From: Halomonas sp. MCCC 1A13316
GTDB taxonomy: Bacteria; Pseudomonadota; Gammaproteobacteria; Pseudomonadales; Halomonadaceae
Reading direction: 5' to 3'
NCBI RefSeq assembly: GCF_014931605.1
Contig: NZ_CP053382.1
Span: 3,410,001-3,474,000, forward strand
Length of the DNA stretch: 64,000 nt
In this document: piece by piece, positions 1 through 9,514 of the stretch
Position numbering within the stretch: the first letter of the stretch is position 1
Layout: every line of letters starts with the position of its first letter
Translations under genes and position numbers: made by a program
The notes under the pieces: model-generated
Database searches by the model: none
Seen by the model: the letters and a program-made list of their open reading frames with translations, nothing else
Told to the model about the DNA's origin: nothing

Positions 1-63
1 GGTGACCACGCCGTGGGTATCGATCAGGGTACCGTAGACATCGAAGGCAAGTACCGTTGCCAT
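1..63 (-). CDS. Haloacid dehalogenase type II, N-terminal fragment (cut by window edge)
   Basis: Only the first 21 codons lie in the window, reading MATVLAFDVYGTLIDTHGVV. The DVYGTLIDT stretch is the first HAD motif, whose leading Asp is the nucleophile in L-2-haloacid dehalogenases. It is on the same strand as eutC and starts 86 bp beyond its stop, so it may be the last gene of the ectoine/amino-acid catabolic array. The substrate cannot be judged from this fragment. Confidence 0.75.
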   Translation of the reverse strand, partial: MATVLAFDVYGTLIDTHGVVT

Positions 64-149
64 CTGCTGTGCTCCTCGTTTCACTTGGCCAGTCCTCAGC
101 ATGGGCACTGCCGCTCCCGGGCTCAAGCAACGCGGCAGCATTATCGGCT

Positions 150-1103
150 TCACTCGCTTGCCAACCGCGACAGCGCGAAGCTGGCAATGGCGGTGTCCTG
201 CACCCCGGTGCCGGTCAGGTCGCACACCGTGATGGCAGTGTCCGAAACCCGCAGTCGTTCGCCGCGCACGATCACCCGCCCCAGCTCATGGACCTTGAAC
301 GGGGGCTCACGCCCCTCATTGGCGAAAACCTTGAGTTCACCGTTGTGCTCGCTCTGGGCGCGGGTATCGCAGACGAAGGCATCGGCACGAGTCAGTACCG
401 ACTCGTCGAGCTCACGCTTGTCGGGGCTGTCCGAGCCCATGGCGGTGACGTGGACGCCGTCGGGCAGGTCGCTGGCCTGCAGCAGCGGCTCCCGGGAAGG
501 CGTGGCGGTGACGATGATGTCGGCCTGCGCGCAGGCGGCGTGAACGCTGTCGTGCATGCTGACGGTGAGTCCCCGGCTGCGCATGCGGTCGGCGTAGGCC
601 TCGGCACCCTCAGGACGGCGCGCCCAGACGTCCAGGGTATCGATGTTGCGCACCAGGCGCAGTGCCTCGACTTGGCGCTGGGCCTGCTCACCGGCACCGA
701 TCACCGCCACCCGACGACTGTCTTCGCGGGAGAGATGCTTGGCGGCGATGGCTCCAGCAACGGCGGTACGCACCATGGTCAGGTAGCCATCCTCGAACAG
801 CACCGCCTCGACCCGCCCCGTCTCGGCAGAAAACAGCAGCATCAAGCCGCTGAGGCTCGGCAGGCCGCGCTTGGGATTGTCGAAGGAGCCGGTACTGACC
901 TTGATGGCGAAGCGCTCCCAGCCCTTGATGTGCGCCGTCTTGACGTCGACCTCGCTATTAAACTCCTCCATCGACATCGACAGGATTGGCGGCTGTATGG
1001 CCTCGTCGCGACCCAGGGCAGCGAAACCCGCCTCGACCTGGCGCAGCGCCTGCTCGTCGATACCGACTACTGCCTCGATTTCGTCGCGCTGAAAGAACTT
1101 CAT
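150..1103 (-). CDS. eutC: Ornithine cyclodeaminase/mu-crystallin family protein (EutC-like)
   Basis: This 317-residue protein has the ornithine cyclodeaminase/mu-crystallin layout: an N-terminal dimerisation part, then a Rossmann NAD-binding segment with VAVIGAGEQAQRQVEAL around residues 128-145. Members deaminate or reduce cyclic imino acids. In ectoine-utilisation loci the family member is called EutC and sits beside EutB, as here (18 bp downstream of eutB on the same strand). A role in hydroxyectoine breakdown was proposed for EutB/EutC; that part is inference from context. The start is preceded by GGAGTCGAGG. An ordinary amino-acid cyclodeaminase is the alternative. Confidence 0.8.
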   Translation of the reverse strand: MKFFQRDEIEAVVGIDEQALRQVEAGFAALGRDEAIQPPILSMSMEEFNSEVDVKTAHIKGWERFAIKVSTGSFDNPKRGLPSLSGLMLLFSAETGRVEAVLFEDGYLTMVRTAVAGAIAAKHLSREDSRRVAVIGAGEQAQRQVEALRLVRNIDTLDVWARRPEGAEAYADRMRSRGLTVSMHDSVHAACAQADIIVTATPSREPLLQASDLPDGVHVTAMGSDSPDKRELDESVLTRADAFVCDTRAQSEHNGELKVFANEGREPPFKVHELGRVIVRGERLRVSDTAITVCDLTGTGVQDTAIASFALSRLASE

Positions 1104-1121
1104 CCTCGACTCCTTTTTCGT

Positions 1122-2120
1122 CTACCTGCCGCTCATGGCCCGCGCCCGATCCAGCGTCCCCAGGGCCACGCCGTTGCCGGAAAGGATCAGCACCACCCGC
1201 TGGCCGCTCACGTCCAGGCCATGCTCGGCGAGCGCGGCCAGCCCCACCGCGGCGGCGCCTTCCACCAACAGTTTCTCATGCTCGAGAATGTCGACCATGG
1301 CGTGAGCGATGGCCGTCTCCGAGACCTTAAAATGGTCGTTCATCACGTCGCGTACCAAGGAAAAGGTACAACGATTGTCGAGGCCGATGCCGCCGCCCAG
1401 CGAGTCGGCCAGGCTCTCGACCTCTTCCACTGCCACGGGCCGGCCCGCCTGCAGGCTCTCCCACATCGCCGCACCGCGTGACAGGCTCACGCCGGTCATG
1501 CATGTCTCGGGGCAGATCGCCTTTACCGCCGCGCCGATTCCGCCGAGCAGCCCGCCGCCGGATAGCCCGACAATGACTCGGTCGAGGTCCGGCGCGTCCT
1601 CCATCAGTTCCAGGCCGATGGTGCCCTGACCGGCCGCAATCAGCGGGTCATCGAAGGGCGGGATCAGGGTCATGCCGCGCTCGGCCACCAGCCGCTCGAC
1701 CTCGTCGAAGGCCTCGTCCTGGCTCTCACCCACGCGCCGCACCTCGGCGCCCAGTGCCTCGATGGCGGCCACCTTGTTGCCCGGCACCAGACGCGACAGG
1801 CAGATCGTCGCCGGCACGCCGAGCCGGGCCGCGGCGTAGGCCACCGCACGGCCGTGGTTGCCGGTGGATGCCGTGGTCACGCCGGCAGCCAGGGCCTCAC
1901 GGCCATGGCGCTCGATCAGCGCAGCGATCATGTTGACAGCGCCGCGCAGCTTGAAGGCGCCGGTCGGCTGCTGGGTTTCCAGCTTGAGCAGAATCTCGGC
2001 ATCGAAACGCTCGGAAAGCGCATGAGAACGGATCAGCGGCGTACGTACCACCTGGCCGGCGATGCGGCGACGCGCTTGATACACGGAAGCGAGGGAAACA
2101 CCGTGCTGGGGTTGCGACAT
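1122..2120 (-). CDS. eutB: Threonine dehydratase-like PLP enzyme (EutB-like)
   Basis: This is a 332-residue fold-type II PLP enzyme of the serine/threonine dehydratase family. The PLP lysine is in the TGAFKLRGA motif near residue 57. STGNHGRAVAYAA and the glycine-rich GLSGGGLLGG phosphate-binding loop are also present. It has no C-terminal ACT domain, so it resembles catabolic threonine dehydratases. Linkage to eutC and the doe genes points to the EutB branch proposed to dehydrate hydroxyectoine-derived intermediates. The ribosome-binding site is weak, so the start is less certain than the frame. Confidence 0.8.
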   Translation of the reverse strand: MSQPQHGVSLASVYQARRRIAGQVVRTPLIRSHALSERFDAEILLKLETQQPTGAFKLRGAVNMIAALIERHGREALAAGVTTASTGNHGRAVAYAAARLGVPATICLSRLVPGNKVAAIEALGAEVRRVGESQDEAFDEVERLVAERGMTLIPPFDDPLIAAGQGTIGLELMEDAPDLDRVIVGLSGGGLLGGIGAAVKAICPETCMTGVSLSRGAAMWESLQAGRPVAVEEVESLADSLGGGIGLDNRCTFSLVRDVMNDHFKVSETAIAHAMVDILEHEKLLVEGAAAVGLAALAEHGLDVSGQRVVLILSGNGVALGTLDRARAMSGR

Positions 2121-2196
2121 GCGATGCTGTCTCAGCGGCTCGTGGCAAAGGAGAGAGGTTATTCCAGACTAGAAAAGGTTGCCGACAAGGGCCAAG

Positions 2197-2228
2197 AAAA
2201 AGGCCGCGGGTTCGATCCCCGCGGCCTT
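2197..2228 (-). terminator. Rho-independent terminator of doeD
   Basis: An 11-bp perfect stem (AAGGCCGCGGG with CCCGCGGCCTT) encloses a 7-base loop. It is followed, in the minus direction, by a run of five T. It lies 20 bp beyond the doeD stop and separates doeD from eutB-eutC. Confidence 0.85.
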
Positions 2229-2247
2229 AGGACTCCGCTTGGACGGA

Positions 2248-3672
2248 TTAGCCGACCGACATGCTGGCCTTGACGACACCTTCGCGGACCAGTTGGTCAG
2301 TGACCTTGTTGACCGCGCGCTCGGCGCGGGCGACGATCTCGTCGACCTCGGCGCGGGTGGCCACCAGCGGCGGCGCGAAGCCGAGGATGTCGCCCTGCGG
2401 CATGGCGCGGGCGATCAGGTTCTCGTCCAGCGCCGCTGCGGACATGCGCGCACCGACCTTGTGCGCAGCATCGAAGTGCTGGCGCTTGGCCGGGTCGACG
2501 GAGAACTCCAGCGCCGCCAGCATGCCCACGCCGCGCACGTTGCCGACAATGGGATGGTCGCCGAAGGCGGCCTGCATCTGCTGCTGCAGGTAGGCACCGG
2601 TTTCGGCGGCGTTCCGGGTCAGCCCCTCGCGCTCGATGATCGCCAGGTTGGCCAGCGCCGCGGCGCAGCCCAGGGCGTGGCCGGAGTAGGTCCAGCCGTG
2701 GCCGATGGGGCCATACTTGGCGGTGCCCTGCTCCAGTACGCTCCACACGCGGTCGCCGACGATCACGCCGGAGAGCGGCTGATAGGCGCTGGTCAGGCCC
2801 TTGGCGACGGTGATCAGGTCGGGCTTGATGCCGTAGAAATGGCTGCCGAAGTCGGCACCGACACGGCCGAAGCCGCAGACCACTTCGTCGGCGATCAGCA
2901 GCACGTCGTACTTGGCCAGCACCGCCTGGATCGCTTCCCAGTAGCCTTCCGGCGGCGGCACGATGCCGCCGGTGCCGAGCACCGGCTCGCCGATGAAGGC
3001 GGCCACGGTGTCGGGGCCTTCGGCCAGGATCATCTCCTCGAGCTTCCGGGCGCAGTACTGCGAGAACTCACGCTCGCTCATGCCTTCCTGCTCGGCGGCA
3101 CGGCGGTAGTAGTACGGTGCCTCGGTGTGCAGGATACCGGCCAGCGGCAGGTCGAACTGGTCGTGGAACGCCTTGAGTCCGGTCAGCGAGCCGGTGGCCA
3201 GGCCCGAGCCGTGGTAGCCGCGCTGGCGCGAGATCACCTTCTTCTTTTGCGGGCGCCCCAGCACGTTGTTGTAGTAGCGCACGATCTTGAGCTGGGTCTC
3301 GTTGGCGTCGGAGCCGCCGAGGCCGTAGTAGACCTTGGACATGCCGGGGCCGGCGAGCTCGATGATCTTCTCGGAGAGCGCAATCTGCGGCTCGTTGGAG
3401 TGGCCCACGTAGGTGTGGTAGTAGGAGAGCTCCAGCGCCTGCTGATAGATCGCCTCGGCCACCTCGGTACGGCCGTAGCCGATGTTGACGCAGTACAGCC
3501 CGGCGAAGCCGTCGATGAATTCTCGGCCTTCCTTGTCGACGATGTGGATGCCCTTGCCGCCGGTGATCACCCGGCCCGGCGCGTCGCCATGGGCGAAGTC
3601 ACGCAGGTGGGTGGAGGCGTGGAAGGTGACCTTGCGGTCGCGCTCGATCAGATCGCGGTGCTGCTGGCTCAT
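2248..3672 (-). CDS. doeD: Diaminobutyrate aminotransferase (ectoine degradation)
   Basis: This is a 474-residue class III (omega) aminotransferase. The YYGLGGSDANETQLK segment binds the PLP phosphate, LLIADEVVCGFGRVG carries the PLP-pyridine Asp, and the Schiff-base Lys is in TVAKGLTSAYQPLSG. DoeD transfers the 4-amino group of L-2,4-diaminobutyrate to give aspartate-semialdehyde, the step before DoeC. Position next to doeC, near doeA/doeB, supports this role. Other omega-aminotransferases (putrescine, beta-alanine) look similar, so the substrate rests mainly on context. A strong terminator follows. Confidence 0.85.
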   Translation of the reverse strand: MSQQHRDLIERDRKVTFHASTHLRDFAHGDAPGRVITGGKGIHIVDKEGREFIDGFAGLYCVNIGYGRTEVAEAIYQQALELSYYHTYVGHSNEPQIALSEKIIELAGPGMSKVYYGLGGSDANETQLKIVRYYNNVLGRPQKKKVISRQRGYHGSGLATGSLTGLKAFHDQFDLPLAGILHTEAPYYYRRAAEQEGMSEREFSQYCARKLEEMILAEGPDTVAAFIGEPVLGTGGIVPPPEGYWEAIQAVLAKYDVLLIADEVVCGFGRVGADFGSHFYGIKPDLITVAKGLTSAYQPLSGVIVGDRVWSVLEQGTAKYGPIGHGWTYSGHALGCAAALANLAIIEREGLTRNAAETGAYLQQQMQAAFGDHPIVGNVRGVGMLAALEFSVDPAKRQHFDAAHKVGARMSAAALDENLIARAMPQGDILGFAPPLVATRAEVDEIVARAERAVNKVTDQLVREGVVKASMSVG

Positions 3673-3854
3673 TATGTTCTCTCTTCTCTTCAGGTTCCCG
3701 CCGCAGCGGGGAGATGTTCAAATTCGTATGTCGCAGTTGGGGCCGGCATGCGCCCTCTCGCGATGCCCAAGGACGAAACCCTGGGGCTACGCTTGCGGCT
3801 TGCGCGTCGGACCGGAACAAGGTCCCTCTTGCCGGTCGCAAACGCGCACGTCCT

Positions 3855-3876
3855 CGATCGACCTCCCTGTCGATCG
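3855..3876. promoter_or_regulatory. Inverted repeat between doeC and doeD
   Basis: CGATCGAC and GTCGATCG form an 8-bp perfect inverted repeat with a 6-base spacer in the 278-bp gap between the doeC stop and the doeD start. The gap is long enough for a separate doeD promoter, so this could be an operator. It could also be chance in GC-rich DNA. Confidence 0.3.
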
Positions 3877-3950
3877 CCGCGCGCCGCTGCGCTTGACCCA
3901 GCGCCCTTGGGTAAATATCGCTCGATGGTCCATCCCGGCCGCTTGCTCGG

Positions 3951-5450
3951 CTAGCTCCCGGAAACTGAACCTAGAGCTCCCAGACAGTAATATTTCGTCT
4001 CCAGGTATTCATCTATCCCGGTGATGCCACCTTCGCGGCCCAGCCCCGACTGCTTGACGCCGCCGAAGGGCACGGGCGGTCCGGTCATCTTCACCGAGTT
4101 GACGCTGACCATGCCGTACTCCAGTGCGCGCAGCAGCTTCCAGATGCGGCGAATGTCGTGGGTATAGACGTAGGCCGCCAGGCCGTACTCGGTGTCGTTG
4201 GCCATGGCAATGACTTCATCGTCGTCGCGGTAGGCTGTCACCCCCGCTACCGGAGCGAAGTTCTCCTCGCGCCACACCTCCATCTGCGGCGTCACACCCG
4301 TCAGCAGCACGGGCATGAAGAAGTTCTCGCCCGGCGCCTGGGTCTGGTCGCCGGCCACAAGCGTGGCGCCACGCGAGATGGCGTCGTCGACGATGGATGC
4401 AGCCTTGTCCACCGCCTGGCGATGGATCAGCGGTCCCAGGTCGATCTCGCTCTCCATGCCGTTGCCCACGGTCAATGCCGCCATGCGCTCGGCGAAGTGC
4501 GCCACGAACTCATCATGGATCGACTCGTGCACCAGGATCCGGTTGGCCGCCAGGCAGTCCTGGCCGGCGGTCTGGAACTTGGCCGCCACCGCGGCGAAGG
4601 CCGCCTCCTTGGGGTCCATGTCCGGGCCGACGATGAACGGCGCATTGCCACCCAGCTCCAGCGACACACGTTTCACGGTGCTCGCGCTCTGCTCCAACAG
4701 CAGCCGGCCGACGCGAGTGGAACCGGTGAAGGATAGCGCCTTGACGCGCTCTTCGGCACACAGAATCTTCGATACTTCGGCCGGCTCGCCCAGCACCACA
4801 TTGAACACCCCGGCGGGGACGCCGGCACGCTCGGCCAGCTCGGCCAGTGCCAGCGCCGAGAACGGCGTCTCGCCGGCCGGCTTGACGATCACCGGACAAC
4901 CGGCGGCCATGGCGGCGGCGGCCTTGCGGGTGATCATCGCCAGCGGGAAGTTCCACGGCGTGATCAGCGCGGCGATGCCCACCGGCTCCTTGATCGTGCC
5001 CAGCGCGGCGTTGGGGATGTGGCTAGGAATGGTCTCGCCGAAGGTACGCTTGCCCTCCTCGGCGAACCAACGTACGAAGCTGGCACCGTACTCCACTTCA
5101 CCCCGGGCGTCGGGCAGCGGCTTGCCCTGCTCCAAGGTCATGATGGTGGCCAGATCCTCGCGGTGGGCCTGCAGCAGGTCGTGCCAGGCCAGCAGGCGCT
5201 CGCAGCGCTCGTCGGCACGCAGTGCGCGCCAGTGGCCGAAAGCCGCATCGGCGGCATCCACCGCCTCACGGATCTGGTGCGCCTCGAGCCAGGGGATGTA
5301 GCCGATGACCTCGCCGGTGGCGGGGTCGAAGACCGTCTCCTCACGGCCGCCGTCGCCGTGGGTCCACTGGCCATTCACGTAGGCGTGCTGACGAAACAGG
5401 CGCGGATCGTCGAGCATGGTGGACAGTGTATTGGTCAGCTTCATGTTCAT
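3951..5450 (-). CDS. doeC: Aspartate-semialdehyde dehydrogenase of ectoine degradation
   Basis: This is a 499-residue NAD(P)-dependent aldehyde dehydrogenase. It shows TPWNFPLAMITRK (cofactor site), LELGGNAPF (general-base Glu) and GQDCLAANR with the catalytic Cys, close to succinate-semialdehyde dehydrogenases. In the doe pathway DoeC oxidises aspartate-semialdehyde to aspartate. The open frame extends 16 codons upstream, but the ATG at 5450 is chosen because GGGGAGG lies 6-7 bases before it. Succinate-semialdehyde oxidation is the main alternative; the neighbouring doeD favours DoeC. Confidence 0.85.
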   Translation of the reverse strand: MNMKLTNTLSTMLDDPRLFRQHAYVNGQWTHGDGGREETVFDPATGEVIGYIPWLEAHQIREAVDAADAAFGHWRALRADERCERLLAWHDLLQAHREDLATIMTLEQGKPLPDARGEVEYGASFVRWFAEEGKRTFGETIPSHIPNAALGTIKEPVGIAALITPWNFPLAMITRKAAAAMAAGCPVIVKPAGETPFSALALAELAERAGVPAGVFNVVLGEPAEVSKILCAEERVKALSFTGSTRVGRLLLEQSASTVKRVSLELGGNAPFIVGPDMDPKEAAFAAVAAKFQTAGQDCLAANRILVHESIHDEFVAHFAERMAALTVGNGMESEIDLGPLIHRQAVDKAASIVDDAISRGATLVAGDQTQAPGENFFMPVLLTGVTPQMEVWREENFAPVAGVTAYRDDDEVIAMANDTEYGLAAYVYTHDIRRIWKLLRALEYGMVSVNSVKMTGPPVPFGGVKQSGLGREGGITGIDEYLETKYYCLGALGSVSGS

Positions 5451-5638
5451 GCGGCACCTCCCCTGACATCGGCTCACTTGCAGGGCCGACTTTGGCAAAA
5501 ACGAGAGAGCAGCCGGCGGCTGCTCGATGGGTACAGGGTAAGGGCAAAGCTTGGGCGGGACTTTTCGTTAGCCCACAGAACAAGTGCGCTTTTTTTTGTC
5601 CTCCAAGGGGAAGTTGCGTTTTTTTCTGTGCGCGCCGC

Positions 5639-8416
5639 TCATGTCTCCGGCGGGGCGGCCAGTGCCGCCTCGGTGAATACCAGCAGGCCGAGTTCGGGCC
5701 GGTAGCCGTGGATCTCGGTGACATCCAGCGCCTGCAGGAAGGCGAGGATCTCCTCGCTGACCACCTGTCCCGGCACCAGCACCGGAAAGCCCGGCGGGTA
5801 GGGAATCACGAAGCTCGCCGAGACCACATCGCGACCGGCGCGCATCTCGACCTGGAGTTCGCCGTTATCGAAGCGCAGGTACTCGGTGTTCTCCTCGTCA
5901 TAGCTGAGGAAATAGGCGCGGCGGATGTCGCCCTGGGGCGTCTCGCTGCACTGGCGGAAGGCGTCGTGGAAGCGGCTAAAATCGGGCAGCGGCGGCAGCT
6001 CCTGGGTCAGCGAGTGCACCCGGCGCTCGATGATCTTGCGTTCCGGCCGGCTGCTCTCCTCCCAGCGGTACTCGAACTCCTTGGCCAGCTTGATCAGCAC
6101 GTCGAGCAGGTAGGCAATGGAGCCGCGGGTAGTGCCGATGTTGGTCATGAATAGCACGGTGTTGCGCGAGGTCTTGTTGATCTGGATGCCGTACTTGTTC
6201 ATCAGGTACTCGTTCTTGAAGGCATCGCCGTCGACCCCGGTAGTGCCGATGGCAATGGTCACCCGGGTGGGGTCGACGACGAACTGGTCCCGCGCCCAGG
6301 CCTCCTCCATCTGGTTCCAGCCGGTCACCGGGTCGAAGTAGGACTCCACGCCGGATTCGCGATACTCGGCGGGCACCATGTCGCTGTTCTTCAGCACGCG
6401 AAAGTACTTCTGCAGCAGCGGGTGAGTATAGAGCTGCTCACGCAGCGACAGAGCCGTTTCCACCTGGGCGTGAACCAGCTCGAAGCCCTCCATCTCGGCC
6501 TGCATGCGACCTACGTCCAGCGAAGCGACGATCTGGTAGTTGGGCGAGGTGGAAGTATGCGTCATGTAGGCTTCGTGGAAGGGAGCCTCGACCTTCTGAC
6601 GGAAGTCCTGATCGTAGACGTGGATCATCGAACCCTGGCGCAGCGAGGTCAGGGTCTTGTGGGTGGAGTGGGTGGCATAGGTACGGATACGCACCGCATC
6701 CGGGTCGGGCATCAGCCGCCGCTCCAGCCAGGTGGCGTCGTCGTCGGGATCGAGCTTGTCGAACTCCGCCTTCCACGCCGCGTACTCCTCGCGGTAGGCC
6801 TCGCTGCGATAGCGGTCGCGCAGCGTACGCGCAGCGTGCATGGCCGTGCGCGGCCGATAGGTGGGGTTGAAGGTGGCGAAGGCGAACCACGCCTCGTCCC
6901 ACAGGAACACCAGGTCGGGCTTGATCGCCAGGCACTCCTCCATTACCCGGCGCACGTTGTAGACCACACCGTCGAAGGTGCAGTTGGTCAGCAGCAGCAT
7001 CTTGACCCGGTCGAGTTCACCGGCTCGCTTGTACTCGAGTAGGGTCTTCTTGATCTCGTGCAGCGGCACCGCACCGTACATCGAGTAGTCGTTGAGCGGA
7101 TAGGAGTCGAGATAGCTGACGTGGGCACCGGCGAGCACCATGCCGTAATGGTGCGACTTATGGCAGTCGCGGTCGATCAGTACGATGTCGCGCGGCTTGA
7201 CCAGCGCCTGCACCACGATCTTGTTGGCGGTCGAGGTGCCGTTGGTGACGAAGAAGCTCTGGCGCGCGCCGAAGGCCCGCGCGGCATACTCCTGGGCCTT
7301 CTTGATCGGCCCGTAGGGCTGCAGCAGCGAATCGAGCCCGCCGGAGGTGGCCGAAGTCTCGGCAAGGAAGATGTTGATGCCGTAGAAGTCGATCATGTGA
7401 CCCGCCCAGTGCGAGCGGGTCACCGACTTGCCGCGCGAGATCGGCATGGCATGGAAGACCCCGGTGGGCTTCCGGCTGTACTCGCGCAGGGCGTCGAAGA
7501 ACGGGGTGCGGTAGCGGCTGTCGATGGCACGCAGGATGGTGTGGTGCTGCTCGATGTAGTCGGTTTCGCGATAGAAGATGCGGTTGAAGTAGCGAATGTC
7601 GCGGCTCGCCGTGGCCTCGACATCACCGCTGGTGACCAGGAATTGATCGATCTCGGGGCGCAGCTCGTGGATCATCGAGCTCAACAGGATGCTGCGCTCG
7701 GCCTCGGTCTGGTGTTCCAGTTCCTTCTCCGACAGGCCCTCGAGGTAGTTGCGCAGGGCGCTCAGGTTGTACTTCGACTTGTAGGGGAACTCGTAGCGGA
7801 TCAGGCAGGCCTGGATGTTGGGGTTGACCAGCACCGCGATCAGGGCGTCTTCGAAACTGCGCACCGTCACTACGTCGTAGACGAAGCGATCCTCCGGCCG
7901 CCGCATGTTGTGAAAAGCCTCGCGGACGACCTCCTCCTCCTGGGGCGACAGGTTGTCGACGATCAACAGCTCGAAGTAGGGCTGCGCCGAGCTGTTGGAG
8001 GCGGGATGTCCGCGCCGCAGCTGGGCCAGGGCGTCGAGGGCCTCGAGATCCTCGGCGTTGGCATCGGTCTCGGAGAGATCCACGTGACGACGCCGATAGG
8101 ATTCGCTGATCAACGCCCGCACCAGGCGCTTGACCACCTTCTCCAGCAGGATGTACTCCTCGCGGTCGAACAATGACCACAAATGGCGGAAGTCCTCCTT
8201 GGAGGGGAAAGCGTGGTAGTCCTCGATGATTTCGAGCCGCGTCAGCTTGACGTCGATCGCCTTGACCAGATTACGCGCCCGGCTCTCGTCGCCAAGCCGC
8301 ACCAGCTGGCCTAGGTCGCGCTTGAGCGCGTTCCAGGTATCGGCACGCAGTTGGGAAATCTTGTGATAGAAGCCCAGCGCAGTATAGGGCGTTTCGGTAT
8401 GGCTGCTCTCGTGCAT
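5639..8416 (-). CDS. Orn/Lys/Arg decarboxylase-family PLP enzyme, 925 aa
   Basis: This large fold-type I decarboxylase carries its Schiff-base Lys in HSTHKTLTSLRQ (about residue 587) and the PLP Asp/His motif DRDCHKSHHYG near 416-426. An N-terminal region (about 145-260) resembles the wing domain of inducible amino-acid decarboxylases. At 925 residues it is longer than the usual 710-760. It heads toward doeC on the same strand, behind the C45, ATP-grasp and nitrilase genes. A diamine-forming reaction on ornithine, lysine, arginine or diaminobutyrate is likely by family. The substrate is not readable from sequence, and diaminobutyrate is only suggested by location. Confidence 0.8.
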   Translation of the reverse strand: MHESSHTETPYTALGFYHKISQLRADTWNALKRDLGQLVRLGDESRARNLVKAIDVKLTRLEIIEDYHAFPSKEDFRHLWSLFDREEYILLEKVVKRLVRALISESYRRRHVDLSETDANAEDLEALDALAQLRRGHPASNSSAQPYFELLIVDNLSPQEEEVVREAFHNMRRPEDRFVYDVVTVRSFEDALIAVLVNPNIQACLIRYEFPYKSKYNLSALRNYLEGLSEKELEHQTEAERSILLSSMIHELRPEIDQFLVTSGDVEATASRDIRYFNRIFYRETDYIEQHHTILRAIDSRYRTPFFDALREYSRKPTGVFHAMPISRGKSVTRSHWAGHMIDFYGINIFLAETSATSGGLDSLLQPYGPIKKAQEYAARAFGARQSFFVTNGTSTANKIVVQALVKPRDIVLIDRDCHKSHHYGMVLAGAHVSYLDSYPLNDYSMYGAVPLHEIKKTLLEYKRAGELDRVKMLLLTNCTFDGVVYNVRRVMEECLAIKPDLVFLWDEAWFAFATFNPTYRPRTAMHAARTLRDRYRSEAYREEYAAWKAEFDKLDPDDDATWLERRLMPDPDAVRIRTYATHSTHKTLTSLRQGSMIHVYDQDFRQKVEAPFHEAYMTHTSTSPNYQIVASLDVGRMQAEMEGFELVHAQVETALSLREQLYTHPLLQKYFRVLKNSDMVPAEYRESGVESYFDPVTGWNQMEEAWARDQFVVDPTRVTIAIGTTGVDGDAFKNEYLMNKYGIQINKTSRNTVLFMTNIGTTRGSIAYLLDVLIKLAKEFEYRWEESSRPERKIIERRVHSLTQELPPLPDFSRFHDAFRQCSETPQGDIRRAYFLSYDEENTEYLRFDNGELQVEMRAGRDVVSASFVIPYPPGFPVLVPGQVVSEEILAFLQALDVTEIHGYRPELGLLVFTEAALAAPPET

Positions 8417-8485
8417 GGCGGCACCCTTTCCATCGTTGTTTGTTATCGTCTTTCCGCCGGCGACGACTCACAGCCGCAGTACCGG

Positions 8486-9514
8486 CTACCTGGGGCCGTA
8501 GCGGACCCGTATTTCCGTTTCGGGGAAGTGGTCGAAAGCCAGATCGAGGGATTCGCCCGGCCAGCGGTAGCTCACCTGCCCCGTCGTGGGCCAGTAGGCC
8601 GCGGTATAGATGGTACCGAGCCCGCGCCCGTAGTCGCGGCGAAACAGCGGCGGTGCGGCAAAGGCTTCGAGCAGGCGCCTTTCGGTAGTGGCCGGGTCAT
8701 CCACCAGGATCGACAGCTGGCGTTCGCGGATGAGGGTTTCCGAGGCCAGCGCATGGGCGTACCACTCGATCTTTTTCTGGTGGTTGGTGGCCACCGGCAC
8801 CCGCCGGATGCTGGCGCGACGATCGGGGCCGATCATGGCCGTGACGTAGCGGCCGGCAGCATCGGTCAGGGTGATGTTGTAAGCCATGTGGGTGGGGACC
8901 CGGGCCAGCACCTCGGCAGCCTCGGGGACGCTGTCGCAGAACTCCAGCAGGTAGCGCAGAATGATGGGGGCGCCGAAGCCCTCTCCCACCGCCTTGCGCC
9001 CGCCGAAGGACAGCGATACGGCGAGCCCGCGGTCGTTCATGCCGTCCAACACCCCCCACAGGCAGTCGGTCATGGCGATCACTGCGCGCCCGTTCCAGCG
9101 GGTATGCAGGACGGTGCCCTCGCACAGTTCCGGCGGGTAGTCGTAGTTGCGCGCCAGCAGGCTGGAGCTATGCCGGGCCAGTACCGCCTGGGAGCAGCCG
9201 GTGATGTAGGGTGGCGGCTGGTAGAGGCTGAGGAAACGCGCCGCCAGGTCACCGCCGCCGGCCAGCGCGCAGAGTGCACCGTAGGTCTCGAGCAGTTCCG
9301 GCATGTGCCGGCGCAGGGCGTTGTAGCAGCTCAGGTACGCCGGCCGCTCCCGTTCGCCCTCGGCCAGGTACCACGCCTCATAGGCCGGCCAGTGGTAGTC
9401 GAACAGCGACTGCCACTTGGGCCCCGGCACTTCCTCGTGCAGGGAGCGGAACACCAGCGATTTCTCCATTTTCACCTGCCGCGCCTCGTGCTGCCCTTCG
9501 ACCTCGACGTTCAC
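8486..9514 (-). CDS. C45 / acyl-CoA:6-APA acyltransferase-type Ntn hydrolase
   Basis: This 342-residue protein resembles peptidase family C45. The likely autoprocessing site is the Gly-Cys of ITGCSQAV (Cys about 107), which would release a mature chain starting with the nucleophile Cys. LLARNYDYPPE and MTDCLWGVLDGMNDRGLAVS are typical Ntn-hydrolase core strands. Members cleave or form amide bonds in beta-lactam side chains, bile salts or small peptides. It starts with GTG overlapping the TGA of the ATP-grasp gene by 4 bases, implying translational coupling. An in-frame ATG 15 codons later is an alternative start. The substrate is unknown. Confidence 0.75.
   Translation of the reverse strand: MNVEVEGQHEARQVKMEKSLVFRSLHEEVPGPKWQSLFDYHWPAYEAWYLAEGERERPAYLSCYNALRRHMPELLETYGALCALAGGGDLAARFLSLYQPPPYITGCSQAVLARHSSSLLARNYDYPPELCEGTVLHTRWNGRAVIAMTDCLWGVLDGMNDRGLAVSLSFGGRKAVGEGFGAPIILRYLLEFCDSVPEAAEVLARVPTHMAYNITLTDAAGRYVTAMIGPDRRASIRRVPVATNHQKKIEWYAHALASETLIRERQLSILVDDPATTERRLLEAFAAPPLFRRDYGRGLGTIYTAAYWPTTGQVSYRWPGESLDLAFDHFPETEIRVRYGPR

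Noticed and set aside
57..1481. Long plus-strand open frame opposite eutC and eutB
   Set aside because: Its protein has no family features and is rich in His, Gly and Arg as expected for an antisense shadow of high-GC genes; the minus strand encodes clear enzymes.
2201..2227. A T-arm-like sequence (GCGGG, TTCGATC, CCCGC) suggesting the 3' end of a tRNA
   Set aside because: No anticodon or D arm precedes it, the stem extends to 11 bp, and the T-run on the minus strand fits a terminator of doeD.
2179..3954. 591-codon plus-strand frame opposite doeD
   Set aside because: A shadow of the aminotransferase; low-complexity Val/Gly/Ala/Asp-rich product without motifs.
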